A stretch of DNA of 64,000 bases from Dyadobacter sp. NIV53 (GCF_019711195.1 NZ_CP081299.1:1054001-1118000), one strand, 5' to 3'; positions 51,667 through 61,128 are shown, counted from the first letter of the stretch. Numbers and translations are program-made. Notes: generated by a model from the letters alone, not told the origin.

Positions 51667-52557
51667 ATGAAACATTACAAAAGCCTGAGCGAATTGCACA
51701 AAGAGAACGGATTTCCTCCCAATGAAAACCCGTTATTCAGTATCTATCAGTGTAATAACAATTGCTCGCTTGGGGGACGGGAGTTTACGAGTGATTTTTA
51801 TATGATCGGTTTCAAAAAGCTTAAATCGGGTGTAATACTTTACGGCCGCACCAAGTATGATCACGATTGCGGTTCAATGATGTTTGTCAAACCAAGACAA
51901 ATCATTGAGATGAAAAATCTTCATTTGGATGAAGATGGGTTTCTGGTCTTTATTCATGAAGATTTTTTAAATGGCCATAATTTGCACAGTGAAATAAAAA
52001 AGTACCATTACTTCGATTATGAAACCAATGAGGCGCTACACCTTTCCCCGAAGGAAGAAGCGACTGTCTGGGATTTATACCGAAAAATTGAGAACGAATA
52101 CAACAATAACCAGGATGAATACAGCCGTGAGATCATTCTGGCAAATATTGATACGATGCTGAAATATGCTCAGCGTTTTTACAAAAGGCAATTTATTAAC
52201 CGTTCCGAAATCTCCGGAAAAACGGTCAGCAAATTCATATCGGAAATGGATCAGTACGTATCCAATGGATTTTTAGCGAGTAAAGGCCTTCCGTCTGTTC
52301 AATATATGGCCGAAAAGCTGAATATTTCGGCAGGTTATTTAACGGATGTCTTAAAACAGGAAAGTGGAAAAACGGCTCTTGAACACATACATATTTACTT
52401 GATTTCAGAAGCTAAAAACCAGCTTATATCGGATAATAAAACGGTTTCAGAAATTGCATATGCCCTGGGATTTGAAAATTTATCCTATTTCTCCCGACTC
52501 TTCAAAAAGGAGGTTGGTATCACTCCTGTTCTGTTTAAAAAGCAGATCCTCAATTAA
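51667..52557 (+). CDS. AraC-family transcriptional regulator
   Basis: The 296-residue protein has an N-terminal cupin-like sensing domain with a GREFTSDFYMIGFKKLKSG start and a C-terminal AraC/XylS HTH pair (~205-295: SVQYMAEKLNISAGYLTDVLKQESGKTALEHI, then SEIAYALGFENLSYFSRLFKKEVGITPVLFKK). It probably controls neighbouring SDR or acyltransferase genes, which is inference from position. No AraC-type direct repeats were found upstream of them. Confidence 0.93.
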   Translation: MKHYKSLSELHKENGFPPNENPLFSIYQCNNNCSLGGREFTSDFYMIGFKKLKSGVILYGRTKYDHDCGSMMFVKPRQIIEMKNLHLDEDGFLVFIHEDFLNGHNLHSEIKKYHYFDYETNEALHLSPKEEATVWDLYRKIENEYNNNQDEYSREIILANIDTMLKYAQRFYKRQFINRSEISGKTVSKFISEMDQYVSNGFLASKGLPSVQYMAEKLNISAGYLTDVLKQESGKTALEHIHIYLISEAKNQLISDNKTVSEIAYALGFENLSYFSRLFKKEVGITPVLFKKQILN

Positions 52558-52695
52558 GTTTTTGTTTTTGGGATAGTACGGAACGAAGTACTGTTTACTT
52601 CATTCTGATTTATTTTCTTCCAAAGGACTATCTGATTCAGACTAACTGCAATCATTAATAAAAATATCTTCTTGCATTTCACAACAACTATTTAG

Positions 52696-52723
52696 TATAT
52701 TTGTTCTTGCAAAACACAAGAAC
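52696..52723 (+). promoter_or_regulatory. promoter/operator unit: TATATTTG -7 element and GTTCTTG-N7-CAAGAAC
   Basis: TATATTTG (52696-52703) fits TAnnTTTG, and a TTG at 52672-52674 lies 21 bases upstream as a -33 candidate. The perfect inverted repeat GTTCTTG (52703-52709) and CAAGAAC (52717-52723), seven bases apart, directly overlaps the -7 end, exactly where a repressor would act. The core TCTTG-N7-CAAGA is one step from the ACTTG-N7-CAAGT family upstream. It precedes the ATG at 52779 by 56 bases. Confidence 0.6.
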
Positions 52724-52778
52724 AATATTGCTTTATTACTCTAAAATAAGCATAGCTTAAACACTCCTGATATCAACA

Positions 52779-53981
52779 ATGCAAAATGAATTACAAAACC
52801 CGTTTGCACCAACCGGTCTGGCGGTAAAACCGGCCAGGCTTACTTCCATTGATGCACTGCGCGGGTTGATCATCATCCTGATGGCGCTGGACCATGTGCG
52901 GGATTTCTGGAGTGGCACACCGTTCCGCCCCGATGACATTGCCCAGACTACTGTACCTTTGTTTCTTACGCGCTGGGTGACTCATTTTTGTGCACCAACT
53001 TTCATTTTCCTTACTGGTATCAGCGCTTTTCTTTACCAGAATAAACAACCGGACAGAAAATCTGTAAGCACTTTTTTGCTCACTCGCGGATTATGGATGA
53101 TTTTCCTGGAACTGGCGGTGGTCGGGTTTTCCTGGCAGTTCAATTATAATTTACTCTTCTTACAGGTCATCTGGGTTATAGGCTGGTCCATGATCTGCCT
53201 GGCCGGGCTTATTTGGTTACCGCGATGGTTTTTAATCTCTTTTTCTATACTCGTTATTGCTGGCCATCAGTTGCTCGTGTACATTGAGCCTGAAAAAGTA
53301 AGCGCCGATACCCTTGGCTGGATATTCATGCACAGGCCAGCAATGTTCTTAACTATTGGTAACGGTTTGCCTCCTTTATTCGCCGTATATCCATTACTGC
53401 CATGGGTTGCGGTCATGGTCGCGGGATATTTAATTGGCCCCTGGTACTCGGAAACACCCGAATCCCGAAAACGTAAGCTTCTGTTTTCCGGTGCCGGGCT
53501 GCTTTTGTTTTTTATCCTGTTAAGGGCTACCAATCTGTATGGTGATGCAAAGCCATGGTTTGTGTCGGACAGAGGTTTGATCTACACCGTCTTTTCATTC
53601 ATTAGTATCAGCAAATATCCTCCATCACTGCTCTATCTGAGTGTGACGCTTGGAGGCGCCTGTTTATTGCTGGCATTTTTTGAGAATGTCCGTAGCCGTA
53701 TTTTAGATTTCTTTTTGGTATTTGGTAAAGTGCCTTTATTCTTTTACCTGTTACATATCCCGCTTATTAATGCCAGTGCCATGCTGTGGATGTCCCTGAA
53801 ATTCGGTTACCCGGTCAACCTGTTCTTTTCGTCTCAGGAAACGTGGCCAAAGGCTTATGAACCGAATTTATTGCGGGCCTATTTAGTATGGGGCATACTA
53901 ATTTTTGCGATGTATTTTGCCTGCCGCTGGTATGGAAACTTCAAACAGACCCATTCATTTTGGTGGTTAAAATATTTGTAA
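52779..53981 (+). CDS. DUF1624/heparan-alpha-glucosaminide acetyltransferase-like membrane protein
   Basis: The 400-residue protein has ten or so membrane spans and the family motif SIDALRGLIIILMALDHVRDF, with the catalytic-type His in the first spans. TRWVTHFCAPTFIFLTGISAFLY follows, then long hydrophobic helices including WIFMHRPAMFL, VYPLLPWVAVMVAGYLIG and VFGKVPLFFYLLHIPLI. Members of this family transfer acetyl groups across membranes or modify glycans; the acceptor is unknown. It has an excellent promoter/operator unit upstream (52696-52723). Confidence 0.88.
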   Translation: MQNELQNPFAPTGLAVKPARLTSIDALRGLIIILMALDHVRDFWSGTPFRPDDIAQTTVPLFLTRWVTHFCAPTFIFLTGISAFLYQNKQPDRKSVSTFLLTRGLWMIFLELAVVGFSWQFNYNLLFLQVIWVIGWSMICLAGLIWLPRWFLISFSILVIAGHQLLVYIEPEKVSADTLGWIFMHRPAMFLTIGNGLPPLFAVYPLLPWVAVMVAGYLIGPWYSETPESRKRKLLFSGAGLLLFFILLRATNLYGDAKPWFVSDRGLIYTVFSFISISKYPPSLLYLSVTLGGACLLLAFFENVRSRILDFFLVFGKVPLFFYLLHIPLINASAMLWMSLKFGYPVNLFFSSQETWPKAYEPNLLRAYLVWGILIFAMYFACRWYGNFKQTHSFWWLKYL

Positions 53982-54083
53982 GATTTAACCCCACTCACGG
54001 CCCTCTCCAATTGGTCTGTAATTACAAAAAACACATTTCAACAATACAGATTGATTCAAATTTGCGAATTAAGTAAATAAAAT

Positions 54084-54308
54084 ATGGCAAACGAGGTAAC
54101 CAAAGAGTTATTGACCATGTATTTTTCAGATGGTTGCAGTACCGACAAGAAACATAAAGTAGAAAAGTGGATAGCTGCCAGTCCGGATAATTCGAAGTTA
54201 GCAGAGCAATGGCTTGTTGAGATGGACAAACAAAATGATTTGCTTTTCCTAAATCTTTCAACGGCCAGTCAGGAAATATGGCGGAAGATTTCCAATAATA
54301 TTAATTAA
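54084..54308 (+). CDS. FecR N-terminal-domain-like short protein, probably truncated
   Basis: The 74-residue protein (MANEVTKELLTMYFSDGCSTDKKHKVEKWIAASPDNSKLAEQWL in pieces) resembles the cytoplasmic N-terminal domain of FecR-family anti-sigma factors, with the xWLxxxxxN helix arrangement and ending in QEIWRKISNNIN where the membrane span would begin. No membrane segment or FecR domain follows, and no ECF sigma gene is adjacent. It may be a free-standing anti-sigma fragment or a remnant. Confidence 0.5.
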   Translation: MANEVTKELLTMYFSDGCSTDKKHKVEKWIAASPDNSKLAEQWLVEMDKQNDLLFLNLSTASQEIWRKISNNIN

Positions 54309-54685
54309 AATTGAAGGAGGCCACGGATAGTATAAGCTGTTATTTAAAACGGCTAATATATTGGTATATGAACACAAAAAATCTTTAACCGTTGGATAAG
54401 TATTCCAATTAAATGCGAAACTTATTTAACTATTTAATTATATTTAAAAATGTTATAGTTATAAAAATTGGATTTCTTGAATTAGATATGAAAAATCTTT
54501 TCCGGAATTTGTTCTGATTATCCAGTAGTAAAAATTTAGTAAAAGAAACCTTTGTCAGACGGGTCATGAACGGAAAGATATAAAAGAAGAAGAACGAATC
54601 TGCTGCAAAAAATATGGCTTTGGAAATATAACTGATGATAACTTCGGAAAGCGTATTCTAATAAACTCATTGTTAATGGAATATT
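54309..54685. other. intergenic region, AT-rich
   Basis: These 377 bases follow the FecR-like fragment and lead to an SDR gene. No sequence like the missing FecR half was recognised in the three forward frames by eye. No hairpin or consensus promoter was supported. Confidence 0.5.
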
Positions 54686-55549
54686 ATGAAAACAGCAATT
54701 ATAACCGGAACCAGTAAAGGAATTGGCATGGAAACCGCCCTGGCTTTTGCCCGAGCTGGCTACAAAGTTTTCGCTGCAATGCGTAATCCTGACGGAGCAA
54801 CTGCATTAAAGGAAATCATTCAAAAAGAATCATTGCCCATTGTAATTATTCAGATGGATGTTGATTCAGATGAATCAGTCAGGCAAAGTTTTAATGTGAT
54901 TTATCAGGAAAGTGGCACGGTGGATGTGTTGGTAAACAATGCAGGTACGGAGCGTCACGGCTCCATTGAAGAATTAGGCCTGGCCGATTTCAGGGCTGTA
55001 ATGGAAACGAATTATTTCGGTGTTCTCCGCTGTATAAAAGCTGTGATACCGCAAATGCGTACCAGTCAGAGCGGTTGTATTATTAATATTTCATCTGTTG
55101 CGGGGCAAATCGCTAATTCACCCCTGAGTGCTTATTCGGCAAGCAAATTTGCTCTTGAAAGCATGAGTGAGGCTTTGGCACAGGAACTTAAACCATTTAA
55201 TATCAGAGTAATGATTGTGCAGCCTGGTATAATAAATACTGAAATGGCACATAAGGTAAAGGCTGAAAAAGGATCCAGCTATCCTCAGGTAAACAGGTTT
55301 GGAAGCCTTTTTGAAGCTTCATTAAAAAACCCGGTACCACCATCGCTTGTCGCAGAAAAAATTCTAGAAATAGCCAATGGACAATCCTGGCAATTGCGCC
55401 ATCCTGTCGGGCCTGATGCCAGTCCGTTTCTTGGATGGCGGGCTTCTTTGACTGATGAGCAATGGATTGATTTTAACGCAGTTGATGATGAAGATTGGTT
55501 CAATTCAGTACAAAATACGTTTGGCCTGGATGTAAGACAGATTTCCTGA
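54686..55549 (+). CDS. short-chain dehydrogenase/reductase (SDR)
   Basis: The 287-residue protein begins MKTAIITGTSKGIGMETALAFARAGYKVFAAMRNP, with VDVLVNNAGTERHGSIEE, the Ser in IINISSVAGQIAN and YSASK as the catalytic Tyr-Lys. The C-terminal segment contains WQLRHPVGPDASPFLGWRASLTDEQWIDF, a long extra tail compared with a minimal SDR. It probably reduces small carbonyl compounds. There is no operator like those upstream of the other SDR genes in this cluster. Confidence 0.92.
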   Translation: MKTAIITGTSKGIGMETALAFARAGYKVFAAMRNPDGATALKEIIQKESLPIVIIQMDVDSDESVRQSFNVIYQESGTVDVLVNNAGTERHGSIEELGLADFRAVMETNYFGVLRCIKAVIPQMRTSQSGCIINISSVAGQIANSPLSAYSASKFALESMSEALAQELKPFNIRVMIVQPGIINTEMAHKVKAEKGSSYPQVNRFGSLFEASLKNPVPPSLVAEKILEIANGQSWQLRHPVGPDASPFLGWRASLTDEQWIDFNAVDDEDWFNSVQNTFGLDVRQIS

Positions 55550-55639
55550 ATTTTAAACAATAAATAAATTACAGGTTAAATCAAATAGTGTTACTCACAA
55601 TAGTTAAAAAGAACAGATCTACTGGCGGGATAATTAAGG

Positions 55640-58600
55640 CTAAACTATCGTTATAATAGAAAACTGGTTAAACACCTGCCGGATATCAGCCATGGTAAAA
55701 GGTTTGGAAATAAACTCATCCATACCGGAATCAATAGCTTTGTCCCTGTCCCCAACCAGGTTTCCTGCCGTGAGCGCCACAATAACTACTTCACTTCCAG
55801 TCGGTAACAGCCTGATTGCTTTGGTTGCTTCATAACCATTCATTTCAGGCATTTGAATATCCATAAAAATCAGCTTTGGCATCTGGTCCTGACAATATTC
55901 AACCGCTTTTTTTCCATTTTCCGCTTCAATTAAAATAGCGAATGGTGCCATTTTTTTAATCATCGTTTTGGCTAAAAACATGTTAACCGGATTATCCTCT
56001 GCAATCAGAATTACAGGTTCCTGCTTGTTAATTATATCCTGATTTTTTGGAGGGAGCTGGCCCGCAGCTTCTAATTTTTGTGCAAGCTGTGACAAACACT
56101 GCGTAAAATCATTTAGTTTAATTGGCTTTGCTAACCGGTTTGCAATATTTAAAAGATCATAATTTTCTATGATCGTGACATCATCGATCAGGCTGCTCAG
56201 CAGTACAATCTTCGGTTGTTTAGCACCCTCCGGAAATATCTCCCATATTTTCCTGATCGTTTCCAGCCCGTCCATGTCCGGCATATTGTGGTCCATCAGG
56301 ATAATATCATAATCAGGTTTTTCATAGAGTACCTGCAATGCAACAAACCCATTTTCCGCCTGATCGGAATCTATATTTAAATGCCGGAGCATCTTTTCAA
56401 GTAACAATCGGTTGTTCGCATTATCGTCAACAATTAAAACTTTTTTGATGCTCCCTGTATTTTTCCACACAGTTTCCTGTGGCCCTTCTTCGGAACGCAT
56501 TTTCAGGTCAAAATAGAATATACTTTCCACACCCGGCGTACTTTCCAGCTCCATGCGGCTGCCCATGATTTGAAGCAGCTTATTAGAAATAGTCAATCCA
56601 AGGCCGCTGCCTCCGTATTTTTTGGTCGTAGAGCTGTCTCCCTGTAAAAATGCCTCAAAAATATTCAAATGGTTTTCCTGCAGGATACCAATTCCCGTAT
56701 CGCGGACTTTAAAACGGCAGGTAATTTCATTGCTGATCAACGGGTTATATTCCAGAATTTCAACTGTCAGCTCGATTTCACCGGATGAAGTAAACTTGGC
56801 TGCATTTCCCAGCAGGTTTATCAGCACCTGTTTCAGCCGGATTTCATCCAGCCACACAAACCTGGGCAGATCTGCCGGAATATTAAGCAGCATTTCCAAT
56901 CCCTTTTTCTGTACCGGAAATGAGATGATATTAACGGATGCTGTAAGTATTTCTTTAAGGTCACATTTCCGGATATTTAATTCGAGCTTACCAGCTTCAA
57001 TTTTAGAAAAATCAAGTATGTCAGAAATTACTCCCAGCAATGTATTGGCCGATTCGTTTACAATTCCCAAATATTGCTTTTGGTTTTCGTCCAGGTTTGT
57101 TTCCAGCATCAGGTCCGTAAAACCGATAATGCCATTTAATGGTGTGCGGATTTCATGGCTCATATTGGCCAAAAACTCCGACTTAGCTGAATTGGCAAGT
57201 TCCGCATGGTTTTTAGCCTGCCTGAGTTCTTCTTTTTTTAGTGTGGATTCCGTTATATCCTGGGTAAACATCATGATCCCGCCAACCTTTCCTTCCGAGC
57301 GGTACCACGGCCTTACTTCGTATTTAAGATACTGGTCGTGGTCCTGGCCATGTGGCCTCCATAATACTTCCTCTTCCTTTACAACCGCCCCATTCAGGCA
57401 ATCCTGGTGTATGTCGTGCCAGTGCTGTGTTACATGCGGAAATAATTCGTAATGCGACAAGCCAATAATATTTTGTCCCTCCAGATCATATTCTTCCAGC
57501 CACCTGTTGCTGACAGCCATGTACCTGATTTCCATATCAAACATCGCAACTGCTGCCGGTGCATGTTTTACAAAAGCCAGTAAGCGTGCCCGCTCACCAA
57601 TCAGTTCCTGTTCAGATTTTTTCTTGGCGTCGATGTCCTGAAGTGCACCATAAAGTCTTTGTATTTTACCAGCTCTGAAAATTGCAACGCCAATGACACG
57701 TACCCAAAGATCCTTGCCTTTTTCCGTTACCAGCTCCAAATCAAGGTCAAAGCTTTTTCCTTCTGAAATCGCCGTCTGTGTTGCTTCGGTGATCTGATTA
57801 CGGCTTTCCCCCTCTTTGAAGAATTGAAAGCCTCTTTTCATACTGGGCTGATAATCAGGAGGAAGCTGATGGATTTGTTTGGTCATATCCGACCAGTTTG
57901 TCACATGGTTTTCGAAATCAATTTCCCAACTGCCTACACGGGCCATCTGGTTAGTCTGCAAAAGCATCTCCTGTGTCCTGACCAGGTTCCTTGTAAGCTG
58001 CTGGTTTTTGGTTACATCCATGCAGTTTCCCACGACATAATCTAAGCCCGCCTGGTTTTTGACAACTATATTTTGATAGTTCCAGATCCTTTCAATACCG
58101 TTTGCATCCACTGTGGTCATCAACCCGCTTGATTTGCCCTCTATTTTAATTTTGAACAAATACCTGTTAAATACCTGTAGGTGACGTGCAGGCATCAGAT
58201 CTGACAATCTCAGGTTCAGTATCTGGTCAACACTATAGCCAAGAAATGCAGATCCGACACTGTTAATAGTCAAAAACCTGCCTGCCATATCATGCGTGTA
58301 GATCAGGCCCTGGGAGTTTTCAAAAATGGATCTGAATTTTTCCTCACTGAACCTTAATTTTTCTTCTTCAATTTTGTCATTAGTCACATTCCTTCCTATC
58401 GAAAGGATATTACCGGTTTCTGCCTCAAGTGTTGGTGCCCATTGCAGATTGATATATTCCCCATTTTTACAGCGAAACCTGTGTTCAAGTTTAGCTGTAG
58501 ATTCTCCGGACAAAACTTTTTCGAATTTAATACGCGATTTTTGGAGATCGTCTGCATGGATGTGTTGCCAAAGCGGTGTTTTGAGTAAAAACTCCTCTTC

Positions 58601-59209
58601 CGACCCAAGTAATTTAACAAAAGCCTGGTTTATTTTTTTAAAATACCCGTCCCTGTCCAGAATGCAAATCAGGTCATTGGATAACAAAAATAACTTTTCC
58701 AGACTGACAATATCCTGACGTTTTTTATGTCCGATAATCAACGACATGACCTGCTGAGCCAGCAGTTTAAGCGACTCTATCTGATATTCATTAAGCTTCT
58801 GGGGCTTGGTATCCAAAACACAAATCGTTCCCAGACAATGTCCGGCGGGATCAATGAGTGGATATCCTGCATAAAAACGGATGAAAGGTGCCTGTTTTAC
58901 ATATATTTTATTGCTGAATCTTTTGTCGAGCAAAGTATCCTCAATCATAAGGACGGATGCTTGTTTTATAGTGTGCAGGCAAATCGCATCGTTTTTTTCT
59001 GTCTCGGTATTTTTAATGCCGGTTTTTGATTTGATCCACTGCCTGTTTTCATCTATCAGTGTGATGGAGGACATGGGTACATTACAAATCAAAGCGGCAA
59101 GCCTGGTCAGCCGGTCATAATCTTCCTCCTCAATAGTATCCAGAATATGATACTGATGCAATGCATTAATCCTTGAATTTTCTTTAATAGCAATGGGTAA
59201 GTGTATCAT
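55640..59209 (-). CDS. hybrid sensor histidine kinase (GAF, four PAS, HisKA, HATPase, two receivers)
   Basis: The 1189-residue protein has no signal peptide. The order of domains is: GAF-like (~1-165), four PAS/PAC domains (~170-665, with GRFLTINSVGSAFLGYS, GYFKKINQAFVKLLGSEEE and FDMEIRYMAVSNRWLEEYD), HisKA with His in FLANMSHEIRTPLNGIIGFTDLML, HATPase (VLINLLGNAAKFTSSGEI, GSGLGLTISNKLLQ) and two receivers (LIVDDNANNRLLLEKM with D in IILMDHNMPDMDG; LIAEDNPVNMFLAKTM with D in LIFMDIQMPEMNG). It is a cytoplasmic multi-sensor kinase without an HPt domain, so the partner must be elsewhere. The GAF and PAS modules suggest redox, light or small-molecule sensing. The gene stands alone. Confidence 0.95.
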   Translation of the reverse strand: MIHLPIAIKENSRINALHQYHILDTIEEEDYDRLTRLAALICNVPMSSITLIDENRQWIKSKTGIKNTETEKNDAICLHTIKQASVLMIEDTLLDKRFSNKIYVKQAPFIRFYAGYPLIDPAGHCLGTICVLDTKPQKLNEYQIESLKLLAQQVMSLIIGHKKRQDIVSLEKLFLLSNDLICILDRDGYFKKINQAFVKLLGSEEEFLLKTPLWQHIHADDLQKSRIKFEKVLSGESTAKLEHRFRCKNGEYINLQWAPTLEAETGNILSIGRNVTNDKIEEEKLRFSEEKFRSIFENSQGLIYTHDMAGRFLTINSVGSAFLGYSVDQILNLRLSDLMPARHLQVFNRYLFKIKIEGKSSGLMTTVDANGIERIWNYQNIVVKNQAGLDYVVGNCMDVTKNQQLTRNLVRTQEMLLQTNQMARVGSWEIDFENHVTNWSDMTKQIHQLPPDYQPSMKRGFQFFKEGESRNQITEATQTAISEGKSFDLDLELVTEKGKDLWVRVIGVAIFRAGKIQRLYGALQDIDAKKKSEQELIGERARLLAFVKHAPAAVAMFDMEIRYMAVSNRWLEEYDLEGQNIIGLSHYELFPHVTQHWHDIHQDCLNGAVVKEEEVLWRPHGQDHDQYLKYEVRPWYRSEGKVGGIMMFTQDITESTLKKEELRQAKNHAELANSAKSEFLANMSHEIRTPLNGIIGFTDLMLETNLDENQKQYLGIVNESANTLLGVISDILDFSKIEAGKLELNIRKCDLKEILTASVNIISFPVQKKGLEMLLNIPADLPRFVWLDEIRLKQVLINLLGNAAKFTSSGEIELTVEILEYNPLISNEITCRFKVRDTGIGILQENHLNIFEAFLQGDSSTTKKYGGSGLGLTISNKLLQIMGSRMELESTPGVESIFYFDLKMRSEEGPQETVWKNTGSIKKVLIVDDNANNRLLLEKMLRHLNIDSDQAENGFVALQVLYEKPDYDIILMDHNMPDMDGLETIRKIWEIFPEGAKQPKIVLLSSLIDDVTIIENYDLLNIANRLAKPIKLNDFTQCLSQLAQKLEAAGQLPPKNQDIINKQEPVILIAEDNPVNMFLAKTMIKKMAPFAILIEAENGKKAVEYCQDQMPKLIFMDIQMPEMNGYEATKAIRLLPTGSEVVIVALTAGNLVGDRDKAIDSGMDEFISKPFTMADIRQVFNQFSIITIV

Positions 59210-59544
59210 ATTTTATATTAGCAACGAACGGAGGAACCAGGGATGCAATAATCAGACAGGCAATTGAATTAACTTAAACAGAAGCAGATACAGGATTTCA
59301 ACCGGATATTCTCTAATAGATCAGCATGTGTCCCTGGGTTTCATACTGAATGTTAGCATTAACGCAACGTCGAATTTATACTATTAGTTTTTTTGAAAAA
59401 TAAATTATTCCTTAAACTATATGTATTAATATTACACATATATACGAACTTTCAAGCCGAAATACTACATGTTTGAAAATTTAACATCAAATATTATTGT
59501 GTGAACCAATGTGTAGATGAATAACACTTGTTAATATTTATGGA
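59210..59544. other. intergenic region, AT-rich
   Basis: These 335 bases lie between the hybrid kinase start and the downstream end of the ketopantoate-reductase-like gene. They must contain the kinase promoter on the minus strand, but no TAnnTTTG element or hairpin could be supported. Confidence 0.5.
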
Positions 59545-60495
59545 TCACCCGTTGATCTGTGATCTGGATATTTCAGATTTAATTTTTATCAGTTCACCCA
59601 GTAAAGCTGTTACCGGAACATTTATCCGGTTGTTTACGCTTGCAATTCGAGCTATAGCAAGGTTCAGTGTTTCTATTTCCGTTTCTCGTTTATTTAATAT
59701 ATCCTGGTAAGTTGATATTTTCTGTCCATCTGACATTTTGCTCAGGTTAAGTACATTTTGTACAAGACTATCCATGGTTAAATGAATACTGTTTTCTTCG
59801 GCAATCTCAATACACTCTCCAATCACTTTTTTTGCCATTTCCAGTGCCGCTCCATTCCGGTGAAATATTCCGTTATCGGTTTCAAGTAATGGGCAAATGG
59901 AATTAAAAACACAATTGCTAATCACTTTTTTCCAGATTAAAGTCTGTATGTCCGCTTCGGAACGGAAAGAAAAAATATCCGTACTGATTTCTTCAACAAT
60001 TTTGTCGAGAGTGATTGAGGAACCCTTGATAATCCCAACCGGCGATGAAGCTACCGGTTTAAACCTTACTTTGTTTTCTGTAATGGATTGGCTGGTAGCC
60101 ATTAGTACACACCGGTAAAGTTGGGTATAATCTTTGTCTGTAAAGCTATTCTCAATTTGCAATCCGTTTTGAAGAAAAACAATTGGCGAATGATTTGTTT
60201 TTGATATAAGTTTTTCCGCCAGACCCGGATTTCCAAATGATTTGTTGGTTAACAGTATAATCCCGTCCAGTTTTTCATAATGACTTATTGAACTGATCGT
60301 TACATCAGCCTGGAAGGTAATGTCATCGGCTTGTACTTCAATATTTTGCTGATAAACATCCTGTTCTTCAACGCTGCCGCGTAAAATAGTAACCTTTCTC
60401 CCATGAATGGTCAGCGCCACGGCCAGCGCTTTTGCAATTACGCCATTACCGATAATGAAAATGTGTTTTGAGAAGTCCGTCAAGTTTTCACTCAT
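59545..60495 (-). CDS. ketopantoate-reductase-like (ApbA/PanE) dehydrogenase
   Basis: Start ATG 60495 has a good ribosome site (AAAGGTGG a few bases upstream), whereas the GTG at 60504 does not. The 316-residue protein has a Rossmann GNGVIAKALAVAL motif, a middle LLTNKSF and FLQNGLQIENSF (the NG cofactor/substrate pattern), and a C-terminal helical domain with the candidate catalytic Lys in IWKKVISNCVFNSICPLLE. Ketopantoate reductases convert 2-dehydropantoate to pantoate with NADPH, but many ApbA/PanE members reduce other 2-keto acids. The sequence deviates from canonical PanE, so the substrate is uncertain. Confidence 0.85.
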   Translation of the reverse strand: MSENLTDFSKHIFIIGNGVIAKALAVALTIHGRKVTILRGSVEEQDVYQQNIEVQADDITFQADVTISSISHYEKLDGIILLTNKSFGNPGLAEKLISKTNHSPIVFLQNGLQIENSFTDKDYTQLYRCVLMATSQSITENKVRFKPVASSPVGIIKGSSITLDKIVEEISTDIFSFRSEADIQTLIWKKVISNCVFNSICPLLETDNGIFHRNGAALEMAKKVIGECIEIAEENSIHLTMDSLVQNVLNLSKMSDGQKISTYQDILNKRETEIETLNLAIARIASVNNRINVPVTALLGELIKIKSEISRSQING

Positions 60496-60527
60496 TTTTT
60501 CCACCTTTAATTATACTTAGTAAATGG

Positions 60528-60535
60528 CAAACATA
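60528..60535 (-). promoter_or_regulatory. candidate -7 element (TATGTTTG) of the ketopantoate-reductase-like gene
   Basis: TATGTTTG on the minus strand fits TAnnTTTG and lies 32 bases before the start at 60495. No -33 TTTG was found at the usual spacing. Confidence 0.4.
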
Positions 60536-60916
60536 CGGAGGTATTTTGCCTAAGTTACAGGTCAGGCAAAAAATTTTGGATGCTCAATAGCTGCCAGTTT
60601 TAACAGGAAGACAATTCAGTAAAATCGAAGATATGTTGATTTCGTTATTCCTACATTAAATTTGATAACCACACGCATATTTGTTTGAATTCAATCCAGC
60701 GAAAGCGACTTTGGTATTAAGCCTGATTACCCAATATCTCTTTTTTGTTACCGTTCTGATTGTGTAAAAGCTTTCAGACAGATCATTTTTAGAAAAAAAT
60801 AATAAACCGTACAACCTTTTCCCTATGAATCTGCCTCTTTAAGACAATTCTGTGAGCGTGCTAATTGAATCACGAAAAATCAGGCAAAGATTTTGTTAAT
60901 GAATAACCGACCTTTT

Positions 60917-61035
60917 CACGAATTAATTGTAAGATAGTATTGCTATCGGCAATCGGCAATCATCAAAAATCTCCTTCCATGCTTCAATTTGATAGCCGAA
61001 TGCTGACGGCCGATAGCAATACATAAGAATTCGTG
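60917..61035. repeat. long inverted repeat with CGGC-heptad motif
   Basis: The perfect 14-bp arms GTATTGCTATCGGC (60937-60950) and GCCGATAGCAATAC (61009-61022) are flanked by further 8-bp arms CACGAATT (60917-60924) and AATTCGTG (61028-61035), which pair with unequal spacers. Inside, ATCGGCA is repeated in tandem (60945-60959), and the right side has CCGAATGCTGACGGCCGAT. The size (119 bp) and arms suggest a small non-coding mobile element or structured repeat. There is no target duplication. Confidence 0.6.
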
Positions 61036-61128
61036 TTTAGGTCTAATATATACAGCGAACTTTTGGCCTTCACTTCAATTGTGACCGATCAGTTTCCCAA
61101 TAGTAATTTATAAATGTTTTTATCCCAT

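Larger units (their letters stand above)
60496..61128. other. intergenic region with large dyad
   Basis: About 630 bases without a gene, with the minus-strand -7 candidate TATGTTTG at 60528-60535 for the reductase gene and a long dyad at 60917-61035. The rest has no recognisable content. Confidence 0.5.

Noticed and set aside
56622..57452. 276-codon open frame on the plus strand inside the hybrid kinase
   Set aside because: It is antisense to the HisKA/PAS region of the 1189-residue kinase, has no domain pattern or ribosome site, and reads as Ser/Phe-rich noise.
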